DNA of 64,000 bases from Cladorhizidae sp. MBARI D1340-BT2 (lineage: Eukaryota > Porifera > Demospongiae > Poecilosclerida > Cladorhizidae). Positions 37,673 to 47,824 of this stretch are shown in pieces (position 1 is the stretch's first letter; each line of letters starts with the position of its first letter). The translations under genes and the position numbers were made by a program. The notes under the pieces were generated by a model. The model saw only the letters and a program-made list of their open reading frames with translations. It did not search any database and was not told the DNA's origin. The stretch lies in assembly GCA_028752905.1 (NCBI GenBank), contig JAQNBH010000014.1, positions 26,365,853 through 26,429,852 on the forward strand. Direction: 5' to 3'.

Positions 37673-37951
37673 TACCATTTAGTCCAACAGTGTTGAACAG
37701 GGAGTGGAGTCTGGACCCTCTCCTGTTTAATCCAACAGTGTTGAACAGGGAGTGGACCTACTGCTGTTTAATCCGACAGTGTTGAACAGGGAGTGGACCC
37801 ACTGCTGTTTAATCCAACAGTGTTGAACAGGGAGTGGACCTACTGCTGTTTAATCCGACAGTGTTGAACAGGGAGTGGACCCACTGCTGTTTAATCCGAC
37901 AGTGTTGAACAGGGAGTGGACTCACTGCTGTTTAATCCAACAGTGTTGAAC
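37673..37951. repeat. 41-bp minisatellite (about 7 units)
   Basis: Exact 41-bp spacing of TGTTGAACAGGGAGTGGAC, with CTGCTGTTTAATCC(A/G)ACAG between. The first unit is longer (48 bp). Confidence 0.93.
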
Positions 37952-37954
37952 ACC

Positions 37955-37988
<34 letters not shown>

Positions 37989-38010
37989 TGCACACACACA
38001 CACACACGGA
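37949..38010. repeat. (CA)n microsatellite
   Basis: CACCCA/CACA run following the 41-bp array, with one ATG interruption. Confidence 0.9.
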
Positions 38011-39463
38011 GTTTCCTCCTCCTTGAGATCCCAGAACTTCCACAGGCCCCTCCCCATACTTCACCACGTACATGAATATTTAAAAAATACCTGTCTGTCC
38101 GCTTCATTTAGGCACTTGTGTTATGACTCCAGACTTAACCACAACAAAGGACTCATCATACATCACAAACTATCCGGCTCACCAGAGACTCAACAGTTTC
38201 ACTCGTATTTCATGGTTTCTCTAATCGGCCTTCAAGTTTTTAGTGCCAACATTTCAAGCGAAACACCTCGGTCTTCATCGGGGCAAATCAAGTGCTTCGG
38301 TAGGAACGCTGACACTGAAAACATGAAAGCTATTGAAAGAGCTAATCTTTAAAAGTATTCCAGCAGCTGAGGATGATTGCACAAGTTTTACTCATGTCTG
38401 TTGGATGTAAATAGTTGGAATTTGCTTTGGACTTTGCATTGCTAACGATTCGTGGAATGTGACTTTCACTTACTTTAAAACCCGTGACACCTCCCTGTTG
38501 AGCAACACCTTCTTAGAAGCTCTGTGATGGCATAAAGGGGTGTGCACATACATCACAAATGGCCTTAACCGTTTGCCAACTGGGCCCGAGCTTAAGGAAG
38601 CTTCCTATTGGTCTGCAGAACAAAAGGAAGTCGCTGAATAACGAGCCCAATTACCTCACACACACACACACACACACAAGCTAAGAGCTTCAGGTGCAGA
38701 ACAACCAGATGCAGAATAACCATCTTAATTATCCCCCACCCCCATACACACACATAGCTAAGAGCTTCAGATGTTGTCTGTTGCCATATGAATGTGTGTA
38801 TGGTGTGTGCAAACATTGGAATGAAGGACATCAATCGAATAAAAATTTAGCATTCATTTCATTAAAGAATCCCATGTAAGAGAAGGCTGGAACACAACAC
38901 AGCTTTCCACCAAGCAGACATTAAACCTGATCCAAAGATAAGGGGTGGAGTTAGAAGGACAAATCAGGAAAGCTCTTGAAAGAAACCATAACTGCACAAA
39001 TCTAATTTCTATGTAAATTGTTTATTTACCGGGCTGTTGCTAGGTGTTACCTTATAAGGTAAAGCATGTGATCCTCCCCCTCACACTAATTAAACATCTT
39101 GTCTATTGTCTACTGGATTGGCTTAATAAGTCCTAGTACCGAGAAAGCTGAATGAGATGGAAGTGTAGTAGCTACTCGCTTACATTTGGACACCATTCTA
39201 TATAGCTCACTTGTCTATAGCTGTCTATACTTGTAGCTAACTTGTAACTAACTTGTAGCTCACTTGAAGTCAGTTCACTTGTAGCTCACTTCTAGCTGAC
39301 TGCTGTGAGAGTGCTGCTGTGAAAGTGTTGTCTGAAGAAGAAACAGTGCCATGTCCTAAAGAGAACCACTTTGTTAACTTCAGAGAGTGATTGACAAACT
39401 TTGAACCCTTCTTCTGACAGCCCATATCCAAGACTCCCCAACATCCAATCGACTTGGCAACCA
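38011..39463. other. Unique region upstream of the actinoporin-like gene
   Basis: No coding homology seen. At 38243-38275, reverse complemented, GATGAAGACCGAGGTG and GAAATGTTGG form a word pair like the one repeated at 52.7-52.9 and 59.8 kb. A short CA tract lies at 38655-38680. Repetition of CTTGTAGCTCACTT-type words (39230-39300) precedes the gene. A possible acceptor, TTCTTCTGACAG, ends at 39420, so a 5' exon could lie here. Confidence 0.45.
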
Positions 39464-40192
39464 ATGGCAGAGGTTTACCAAAAGCTAAAAATCAACTCGG
39501 CCGACTATGAATCCGAGAGTGAAAAAAACAGCATAGATGGAGAGCTGGAATCCATCGAGATAGTCAAGCAGGAGAAAACGAAAGACAACAACTGCTCGTC
39601 AAGTAAAGATCCTTTGGGTGTGATCACCACGGATTATTACGGCCTTGCGCAGACCGTGGGAGGCAACCATAGCTGCCTCATCCTCTTCATGAACAGCAGC
39701 CACACCGAGTTACGAGACCCAGTCATATATAACGTGACCGGGTACAACAGGATCCCTCCAGATTGCAGAATACCAGCCTCGTCAAACGCGTACTGTGCCT
39801 TTAGGAAGAAGAGCATCATCTTGAAGGGGACCAGTGGGGTCATATCATACGAATACGAACGGAAGAATCAGCGCTCGAAACGTTTTGCCGTCATGTGGAA
39901 CGTTCCTTACCGGATCATCAACAGGGAAGAGAATGAGGTAGCCATTAAGTGGATGGACGTTGACCTCGAGGACCAGATAGACGCCAACACACACACTTCT
40001 CGAGAATTGTTCGTCGAGATGGCAGGGGGAGATGCATTGGTAAAGGATCATCAAACCTTGCGGCGGATGGCCAAGAACGGCAAGACGTTGCGGATCGTGA
40101 ATCCGGATGATGGGGCCGAGTTGGACGCCACTTTCAGTGGCAGCTGCAAGGCCATTGTGAAGATAGACTTCAGCTACACAGCGAAATCTTGA
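39464..40192 (+). CDS. Actinoporin-like pore-forming protein
   Basis: A 242-residue frame from the first in-frame ATG (Kozak +4 G) to TGA. Residues about 1-50 are charged and probably flexible. From about 60 the sequence follows the actinoporin/cytolysin beta-sandwich fold: SCLILFMNSSHTELRDP (70-86), GTSGVISYEYE (122-132) and the hallmark strand FAVMWNVPY (141-149, matching the family's AVMFSVPY-type motif). A C-terminal strand ends CKAIVKIDFSY. Family members bind membrane sphingolipid and oligomerise into pores, in venom, defence or digestion; this copy's role is unknown. No signal peptide is visible. An in-frame acceptor at 39420 could add an upstream exon. The frame is intact. An ATTAAA lies at 40363. 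Confidence 0.72.
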   Translation: MAEVYQKLKINSADYESESEKNSIDGELESIEIVKQEKTKDNNCSSSKDPLGVITTDYYGLAQTVGGNHSCLILFMNSSHTELRDPVIYNVTGYNRIPPDCRIPASSNAYCAFRKKSIILKGTSGVISYEYERKNQRSKRFAVMWNVPYRIINREENEVAIKWMDVDLEDQIDANTHTSRELFVEMAGGDALVKDHQTLRRMAKNGKTLRIVNPDDGAELDATFSGSCKAIVKIDFSYTAKS

Positions 40193-40209
40193 TCGATGCA
40201 GGGTGTTAT

Positions 40210-40265
40210 GTGAATGTGACGTGTGTGTGTGTGGTGTGTGTGTGTGTGTGTGTGGTGTGTGTGTG
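40210..40265. repeat. (GT)n microsatellite
   Basis: GT tract with GTGGTGTG interruptions just after the stop codon of the actinoporin-like gene, probably in its 3' UTR. Confidence 0.9.
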
Positions 40266-41144
40266 ACAGCTGCAATCATCAAATGTTTTTTTCATTCTCT
40301 CAGTTTTTGTGTTTTTGTTCCGTTACTTGTCAAAGCAAACAACTTTATGTGCGGAAGGAGGCATTAAAATGGAGGGTGGGGTGTTGTCTAAAGCGATACA
40401 AACGGTCATATTGTTGCCTCTGTTGTGGTTTGGGTTGCCATGGGGATATCATTTTACATAATTGTAGGTGTGGTTACGGGTGTTGATGGGGGGGGAAGAA
40501 GGTGAGCTTCATATCTTAACGCACAGCCATACCCATGCAATCAACGTGCCAAAGGTGTTCAAAATGGCGCTAATCGCACGAGGAATGGAAAAGAGTAACT
40601 CTTCTAGGGCATGTTGTTCACAATAGGGGAAGGAGCTTCGATCACCATAGCAACAAAAGCTTTCTGATTAAGGCAGTAATGTCAAATTAGATGTAAAGGT
40701 CAAAAAGGAATATGCACGGCAAGTTGGCGGTCCCGCTACACTGGTTGTACTTACCCGCTTGACTGGCACTACTTACCCGCTTGACTGGCACTACTTACCC
40801 GCTTGACTGGCAGTACTTATCTGCTTGACCATCGACTTACCTTGTGCTTTATTTAAAGTCATAATTTTTCCCCCATCTTTTCAAACCACTCGACTGCATG
40901 CAATAAGTTGCTGTTTGGTTTCTACGAATTCGGCTCAAGGAAAACCAACAAAAGCTTTCGCAGCAGCAGGTCACGTACGTCAACGCAGGTGCCTGTGCAG
41001 CCTTCCTCAGCAGAAGAGCCTCCAGAAGAGTTAAAGGACAGCAAGAGATGACCCCATGGTGACAGTTGCAACAAGCTATTTAAAAATAAAAATAAAGTTT
41101 ACTAATAATTAATTTTTTTAGGCATACTTGCTCTTCAAGACATA
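40266..41144. other. Unique spacer with a short 22-bp repeat
   Basis: At 40749-40830 about four units of ACTTACCCGCTTGACTGGCA are visible at 22-bp spacing. AATAAAAATAAAG near 41085 is a possible polyadenylation signal. No gene was recognised. Confidence 0.6.
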
Positions 41145-41860
41145 TGTAGCCCTTCAATCCCCAGACTCTTCAAGTCCCTTACCTAGCCCTTCAAGACCCT
41201 GCCCCTGACCCAGCCCTTCAAGCCCCTGACCTTCAAGCCCCTGACCTAGCCCTTCAAGACCCTGACCTAGCCCTTCAAGCCCCTGACCCAGCCCTTCAAG
41301 CCCCTGACCTTCAAGCCCTTCAAGCCCCTGACCTTCAAGCCCCTGACCTAGCCCTTCAAGCCCCTGACCCAGCCCTTCAAGCCCCTGACCTAGCCCTTCA
41401 AGCCCCTGACCTTCAAGCCCCTGACCTAGCCCTTCAAGCCCCTGACCCAGCCCTTCAAGCCCCTGACCTTCAAGCCCCTGACCTAGCTCTTCAAGCCCCT
41501 GACCCAGCCCTTCAAGCCCCTGACCTTCAAGCCCCTGACCTAGCCCTTCAAGCCCCTGACCCAGCCCTTCAAGACCCTGACCCAGCCCTTCAAGACCCTG
41601 ACCTTCAAGCCCCTGACCGAGCCCTTCAAGCCCCTGACCCAGCCCTTCAAGCCCCTGACCCAGCCCTTCAAGCCCCTGACCTAGCCCTTCAAGCCCCTGA
41701 CCCAGCCCTTCAAGCCCCTGACCTAGCCCTTCAAGACCCTGACCTTCAAGCCCCTGACCTAGCCCTTCAAGCCCCTGACCCAGCCCTGACCCAGCCCTTC
41801 AAGGCCCTTCAAGCCCCTGACCTAGCGCTTCAAGCCCCTGACCAAGCCCTTCAAGCAGTT
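41145..41860. repeat. CCCTTCAAGCCCCTGACC minisatellite
   Basis: About 37 units of AGCCCTTCAAGCCCCTGACC (21 bp) mixed with 15-bp forms (TTCAAGCCCCTGACC). The mixture gives a higher-order pattern of roughly 57 bp. It ends just before the foldback element. Confidence 0.94.
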
Positions 41861-41916
41861 GTCCGACCTTTTTATAGCGCCCTGAGCAGGCCATAAAAAT
41901 TAAAAAAATTGATGTT

Positions 41917-43666
41917 AAGGGGGATGGAACCCATTTTTTTATTTTTTTGACAAAAAGAGGTTTATGTGTTTTGTTGCTTATATAATTGCACAACATCTGT
42001 ACAAGCTGTCTTTCAAATATGAAGCAATTTGGATGATCCATTGTTGAGTTATGGTGGATTTTATCTTCATGAGTAAGACCAGTGAAGGGGGGGGGGGGAG
42101 GAGACATCAAAGGGAATTTTTTTATATCAACTTTCTAATGCCATAACTTTCCCCCCCCCCTTACTTCTATACAGTTAATTTTGTTATCAAAGTGTTGCTT
42201 CTTCTGTGTGCTTTAAAATGATATGTTGATGATATGTTGAATGACTCTATAGGACCAGTATCTTAGAAGATACATGCAGAAACATCCAGGTCCCTCAAAA
42301 CCTGTACCCTAATTTACTGGAACAACTCTAGCTCCATGCCTGTGGCTTGTCACAAGCTCAAACTTGATTGAGTGGTTTCCTTATGCTCTGAAGCGTGTAA
42401 TGGCAGACTATATTTGCCATGCGCTATACATAGCAAGAGTTAGCGCCTGCCGTATGTGTAAAATAGGGATTTTCCCAGGGAAAATCCTAATAATCAACAC
42501 GGCAAGCTCTAACTTTTGCTATATTTTGCTATGTATAGCGCATGGCAAATATAGTCTACCCATTACACGCTTCAGAGCATAAGGAAACCACTCAAACAAG
42601 TTTGAGCTTGTGACAAGCCACAGGCATGGAGCTAGAGTTGTTCCAGTAATTAGGGTACAGGTTTGAGGGACCTGGATGTTTCTGCATGTATCTTCTAAGA
42701 TAGTGGTCCTATGCAGTCATTCAACATATCATTTTAAAGCACACAGAATAAGCAACACTTTGATAACAAAATTAACTGTATAGAGGTAAGGGGTAAAAAG
42801 TTATGGCATTAGAAAGTTGATATAAATTTATAGTATTGAGGAAGGTGTGTGTCTGTGGTCCAATGAAATTACCCATACTAAAATGTGATTTTCCTGATAA
42901 TGTGGATTTTCGGTCTTAGGAACACCTGTATCTTTGTGAAAACTTTAGGAAAAATACTTCATTATATATCATCATGTAGCCCTTTCTTTCCTCTATCTTT
43001 TAATTTTTAAGTCAAAAGATTGTGCACAAAACTACTCATGGTTATCACTGTACAAGTGGCTCTGTAGTGTATGCCTGGCATATGAATGTATTACTAGTGA
43101 CACAAACACTTCAAACAGCTTTTGCTCCACTTAAAAGATAGAGGGCTCCATAATGATATATAATGAAGTATTTTTCCTAAAATTTTCACAAAGATACAGG
43201 TGTTCCTAAGACCGAAAATCCACATTATCAGGAAAATCACCTTTTAGTATGGGTAATTTCATTTGACCACAGAGCTAGAGTTGTTCCAGTAATTAGGGTA
43301 CAGGTTTTGAGGGATCTGGATGTTTCTGCATGTATCTTCTAAGATACTGGTCCTATAGAGTCATTCGACATATCATTTTAAAGCACACAGAAGAAGCAAC
43401 ACTTTGATAACAAAATTAACTGTATAGAAGTAAGGGGGGGGGAAAGTTATGGCATTAGAAAGTTGATATAAAAAAATTCCCTTTGATGTCTCCTCCCCCC
43501 CTTCACTGGTCTTACTCATGAAGATAAAATCCACCATAACTCAACAATGGATCATCCAAATTGCTTCATATTTGAAAGACAGCTTGTACAGATGTTGTGC
43601 AATTATATAAGCAACAAAACACAAAAATCTCTTTTTGTCAAAAAAAAAATGGGTTCCATCCCCCTT
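41917..43666. mobile_element. Nested foldback (giant palindrome) element
   Basis: The outer arms are 41917-42335 (starting AAGGGGGATGGAACCCATTT) and its inverted partner 43272-43666. Inside lie three more parts. The first is a foldback B at 42336-42629, centred at 42477 on the perfect palindrome GGATTTTCCC-A-GGGAAAATCC. The second is an extra, truncated copy of the right arm at 42630-42832. The third is another foldback C, 42860-42984 against 43144-43268. The order is A, B, B', partial A', C, C', A'. No transposase frame is present. Open frames here are products of the symmetry. Confidence 0.88.
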
Positions 43667-43756
43667 GAAATCTAGCCAGTGCATCTGACTCATTTCTAAA
43701 ATAATTTTTGCTGTTAAATTTGTCCACCTTCATATGTATTTGTACTTACGGTTGCC

Positions 43757-43935
43757 ACTGGTTACCAATATGGCACCCATTACTAGAGTTCACCAGAAAA
43801 GAATCCGTACTAAATATGGCACCCATTACTAGAGTTCACCAGAAAAGAATCAGTACTAAATATGGCACATTACTAAAGTTCACCAAAACAGAACCGGTTA
43901 TTAATATCGCACCCACTCCTAGAGCTGACCAGATC
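43757..43935. repeat. 46-bp tandem repeat (about 3.7 units)
   Basis: Units contain ATGGCACCCATTACTAGAGT and TCACCAGAAAAGAATC. The later units are diverged. Confidence 0.85.
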
Positions 43936-44114
43936 AGTAGAGAGGTCTGAAAATAAGTTCGAGTGTACAATGATTTGAACATGCACTATGAATACATACT
44001 ACACTTGTCAGGAACAATATAGATGGCTATATTTGCAAAGCTCTACTACTCTAGCTATAGAAAACGTAAAAGATAAACTCTATGAATGACCAGATGTACT
44101 TAACACACAACTCT

Positions 44115-44385
44115 GCCCGCAAGAGTACCTGACTCTCCCTCTCTCCCACCAAGACTACCTGACTCTCCCTCCCTCCCTCCAAGAGTACCCTTTCTCCCTC
44201 CAAGACTACCTAACTCTCCCTCTCTCCCAACAAGAGTACCTGACTCTCCCTCTCTCCCACCAAGACTACCTGACTCTCTCTTTCTCCCTCCAAGACTACC
44301 TGACTCTCCCTTTCTCCCTCCAAGACTACCTGACCGTCCCTCCCTCCCACCAAGAGTACTTGACTTCCCTCCCTCAAAGAATTCC
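44115..44385. repeat. About 30-bp CT-rich minisatellite
   Basis: About nine units of CAAGA(C/G)TACCTGACTCTCCC plus a CTCCCTCC tail. The array stops at the left end of copy 3 of the CAGTGTTCTCC element. Confidence 0.88.
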
Positions 44386-44389
44386 TGAC

Positions 44390-45314
44390 CAGTGTTCTCC
44401 TCGGGATTTTTGTAAGGGATGTTGGTATGTCATTGGTGGAGTAGCGGACTAATAAACCATGATGGGCTGTGTTTTGGGGTCTTGTATTCATTACTGTGTT
44501 TACAGGTTGCAGGAGGTGCACTGCACTAGACATAATATTGTTACATGTCAAAGAGCTATGAATCAGTACAGTATCATGCAACAAGCAGTATATACATAAT
44601 TACGATTGGCATACATATTCTATAAATTATACTGAAGCATGAATGCTCAACTTATAATAGTAAATATAATTATCTTGAGTGGATGAAGTAACTTGTGTAC
44701 TGTTTACATGACGATTCTGGAAGAAATGTTTTCATAAACACCAAGAGAAGACATTTTAGGTGTAAAGTTGAGTGCTAATGACATCTCCTAGACACTGCAC
44801 CATCGCCCCAAATCCAAGTCAGCTACCATAACACTTACTCTTCACATGCTTCACTAAGCTCCGCCTTGTTAAGAGTCATGCGAGGGAAGTTGATGCATGT
44901 CGCTCGGCCGATGGCGACCTTCCTAGGCTTATGATTATATTATCAGCAGAGCGGACATGCCACACCTTACCCATCCTTCAACTCTAACATGCAGGGAAAG
45001 TTCAACTTCCATTATTAAATCAATGCCAGCCTTCCTGTGCTTGTGTGGGCCCTGCTAGGAGCACCTCGTCTAGACGTCTACGCTTCAGTAAGTCTCACTC
45101 GAGAGAGACGGGAGCTGCCGTGGAGCTCAACTGCTGCCATTTTTCACCAACCACACCCACAATACGAATAAATTAAATTCTATTGCATCATCGATTTGAC
45201 AAAATGAACTTTGAACTACAATAGTACAACATAAGGCATACCAGTCGATACAACTTCAACTTCAAAGGGATATCGGACCGATATGCTTAATTAAACACTC
45301 TGGGGAGAACACTG
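44390..45314 (-). mobile_element. CAGTGTTCTCC-terminal element, copy 3 (complete, inverted)
   Basis: About 925 bp, the reverse complement of 29689-30594 in order. It begins CAGTGTTCTCCTCGGG and ends CTGGGGAGAACACTG. No clear target duplication is visible. It ends 69 bp from PRMT5 exon 3, inside intron 3. No coding content. Confidence 0.85.
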
Positions 45315-45383
45315 ACCAGCCCCTACCTCCCGCCGACCCCCCTGACTCGAGTATTTTTCATTCCTATAGGAACCCCCACGTAC

Positions 45384-45515
45384 CACATGATGATGATTCT
45401 GCAGCAGGATGTGGTTGACGCAGCGGGCAAGATTCTCACACTGCATGCTGCACAGAGGAATCAAAATGGCCGACACATTCAAGTGAATGGCAAGCTCCAC
45501 CTCCTCAAAGAATGC
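45384..45515 (-). CDS. PRMT5: PRMT5 exon 3
   Basis: 132 bp, 44 codons, phase 0 at both ends. The acceptor is a C-rich tract ending AAATGCAG before GCA, and the donor is GTG followed by GTACGT. The encoded AFFEEVELAIHLNVSAILIP and CENLARCVNHIL, then HHHV, match the PRMT5 segment that follows the RRNSE motif (family pattern: L.LG.PA.LLPL, N.ARV...H...HH). It belongs to the N-terminal TIM-barrel domain that contacts MEP50/WDR77. The downstream exon was not found in the window. Confidence 0.88.
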
Positions 45516-45693
45516 CTGCATTTGGGGGGGGGGAGGGGAGGGGGGCAGAAGACACACCAAAACATGATCGACGTCTGGATAAAGTCAAGTACCGTTTCTA
45601 GGAGACTAATTGGGTCTAATTAGAGGAGGTGGGTTGTAGCTAGGGCAACATGGCAAACATACACACAGCTAAGACAAGGTGGCATTCACATAT

Positions 45694-46581
45694 ACTGTAA
45701 ACCCAGAAAAGTTAGCGGGCCATTAATGTTAGCGAATTTAGCGATGGGGAAAAAATCGCTAAGCTAATAGGCAGCCAACATTTGTGGCAATATAAGTACA
45801 AAGTTCAAAAACACTCACGCGCGCGTGCTAGCTGTCAGCAGAGCACGAGGTCATCACTGATTAGGAGCTTTCGAGTTTTGATCAAGCAACTGCGAACCTA
45901 CAGCTACGATTGTTCGTTGGTGAAAGGCAATCATGCTGGTGGATCTAGCTCAGTTTGTTTACCAGAAGGCGCTGGAGCAACAGCTGCAGCCAACAAAATA
46001 TCATTCCATATGTCACTAATACTAGAGCGAGACTGGATTTGGCTGACGATCAGCCTGCATTGGCAATATTCGATGTGTTTGCAGCTCATCGCTGTAGTTC
46101 TGTTCTTAAAAAGCTTCAAGACAACAATATCCACCAAGTGTTTGTTCCTACAAGCTGCACAGGAGAGTTGCAGCCACTTGATGTGTGCGTAAATGAAGAA
46201 TTTAAGGCTTTAATGAAGGACTCCTTCACGAGGTGGTATGCTAATGAAATCCATGAAGCCCTGGATGGTGGGAAAGAGATATTAGCTGTTAAAGTGAATC
46301 TTCGTGCATCATTGATCAAGCCCCTGCATGCAAACTGGTTAATCAACAGTCTTAGCAATCTTTCATGCAATACTGAAAGACTAAAACAAGCATTCAAAAA
46401 AACCTGGAATCATGGACTTTATTAATGATTAATGTACTGTTCTTATTTTCACAAGGATTTCACCTTGTTTTTCATGAAAACGTTAACATTGATGGTCGCT
46501 AAAATGGTCGCTAAAATGTGCATGATATCAAAAACGCTAAATAAAAAGGTCGCCAACTTTTCTGTTTCTCATGAGTAGGTA
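45694..46581 (+). mobile_element. Pogo-like (Tc1/mariner superfamily) relic
   Basis: Terminal inverted repeats contain CAGAAAAGTTAGCG (45704-45717) and CGCCAACTTTTCTG (46551-46564), 13 of 14 matching. Just outside, both ends continue to a TACT word. Repeated GTCGCTAAAATG-like words lie inside the right end. It carries the 3' third of a pogo-type transposase, so it is internally deleted. It lies in PRMT5 intron 2, about 180 bp upstream of exon 3. Confidence 0.75.
45955..46425 (+). pseudogene. Pogo-type DDE transposase, C-terminal remnant
   Basis: From about 46036 the frame reads ADDQPALAIFDVFAAHR, then NNIHQVFVPTSCTGELQPLD and VNEEFKALMKDSFTRWYANE. This is the end of the DDE_1 (pogo/Tigger) domain; the Asp in LQPLD is the third catalytic residue and the first Asp of IFDVF the second. 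The DNA-binding domain and first Asp are missing. The 155-codon frame has no internal stop, suggesting fairly recent loss or chance survival. Confidence 0.82.
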
Positions 46582-46972
46582 AGGGATCATCAAATAGATC
46601 AACAAAGGAGGACATTTCAACTATATAGCAGAAATACCCACCCTCAGGGCAGGATATTAGACTCCTCCACCTGAAAAATTGACACGAACCTATGTAAAGC
46701 ACACCTCCCCTAGTTTGGGCATTATGGCTGTTTTAAAGCTTAGGGCGTGGCATGGCCTATGAGTCCAAAACATCTTGGGGCAAGAGGTTTCCAATTGTGT
46801 GGGTAAGTCCAAAGACGCCCCCAAGTCTATAAGACACACACAGACAGAGATCCCCACTTTTTGTATTGATCTGTTGGTCCTCAAGTCTGAATGCCTCAAG
46901 TCTGAATGCTGCGCAAGAAAACTTTGGCCGCAAGTGAGTGGATTTTACACCTCCTTTCTAGAATATACCATG

Positions 46973-47565
46973 CATACCAACCACTTAGATCACCCTTTAC
47001 CCATCCATCTTACTATTGAGGAATCAACCACTTAGACCACCCTTTACCCATGCATACAACCACTTAGACTACCCTTTACCCATGCATACAATCACTTAGA
47101 CCACCCTTTACCGAGCATACAACCATTTAGACATTTAGAAAACCCTTTACCCATGCATACTACCACTTAGATCACCCTTTACCCATGCATACAACCACTT
47201 AGATCACCCTTTACCCATGCATACAACCACTTAGATCACCCTTTACCCATGCATACAACCACTTAGACTACCCTTTACCCATGCATACAACCACTTAGAC
47301 CACCCTTTACCGAGCATACAACCATTTAGACATTTAGAACACCCTTTACCCATGCATACTACCACTTAGATCACCCTTTACCCATGCATACAACCACTTA
47401 GACCACCCTTTACCCATGCATACAACCACTTAGACTACCCTTTACCCATGCATACAACCACTTAGACCACCCGTTACCGAGCATACAACCATTTAGACAT
47501 TTAGAACACCCTTTACCCATGCATACTACCACTTAGACCACCCTTTACCGAGCATACAACCACTT
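46973..47565. repeat. 32-bp minisatellite A (about 18 units)
   Basis: The unit contains CACTTAGACCACCCTTTACC and CATGCATACAAC. A variant with CATTTAGACATTTAGAACAC recurs at about 190-bp intervals, giving a higher-order repeat. It is followed by a C run. Two units of the same repeat, inverted, are found at 50522-50583. Confidence 0.92.
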
Positions 47566-47824
47566 GGTGATCCCCCCCCCCCCACTAATTTTCACTGATA
47601 CTAAAGTTCAAATGCAAGTTGACTGTGTATAACTTGTATTTTACAGCCATGGACATTAACAGTATGAGGGTAAGATCTGCTTCACTATTCCACTAGCCTG
47701 GGGCTAGTGTGAATGATCAAGGACTAGTAGTACAGCGTTATTGTAACTAGTTGCATTTATATATAGGAAAAGACAAATGGTTGGCTACTTATTGTTAACT
47801 CTATTTTTCAGTTCACCACAATCA

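Noticed and set aside
39401..39463. A longer actinoporin-like product starting at the TTG at 39401
   Set aside because: TTG is not a usual eukaryotic start; the first ATG is at 39464. The upstream in-frame part may be the end of a spliced exon, which cannot be decided here.
42364..42582. A 72-codon frame with MIEWFPYALKRVMADYICHA
   Set aside because: It spans the centre of foldback B, so it is a by-product of the palindrome.
44390..45314. Long terminal repeats of a retrotransposon (copies 2 and 3 of the CAGTG element)
   Set aside because: The copies are in opposite orientation, lack TG...CA ends and enclose no gag or pol.
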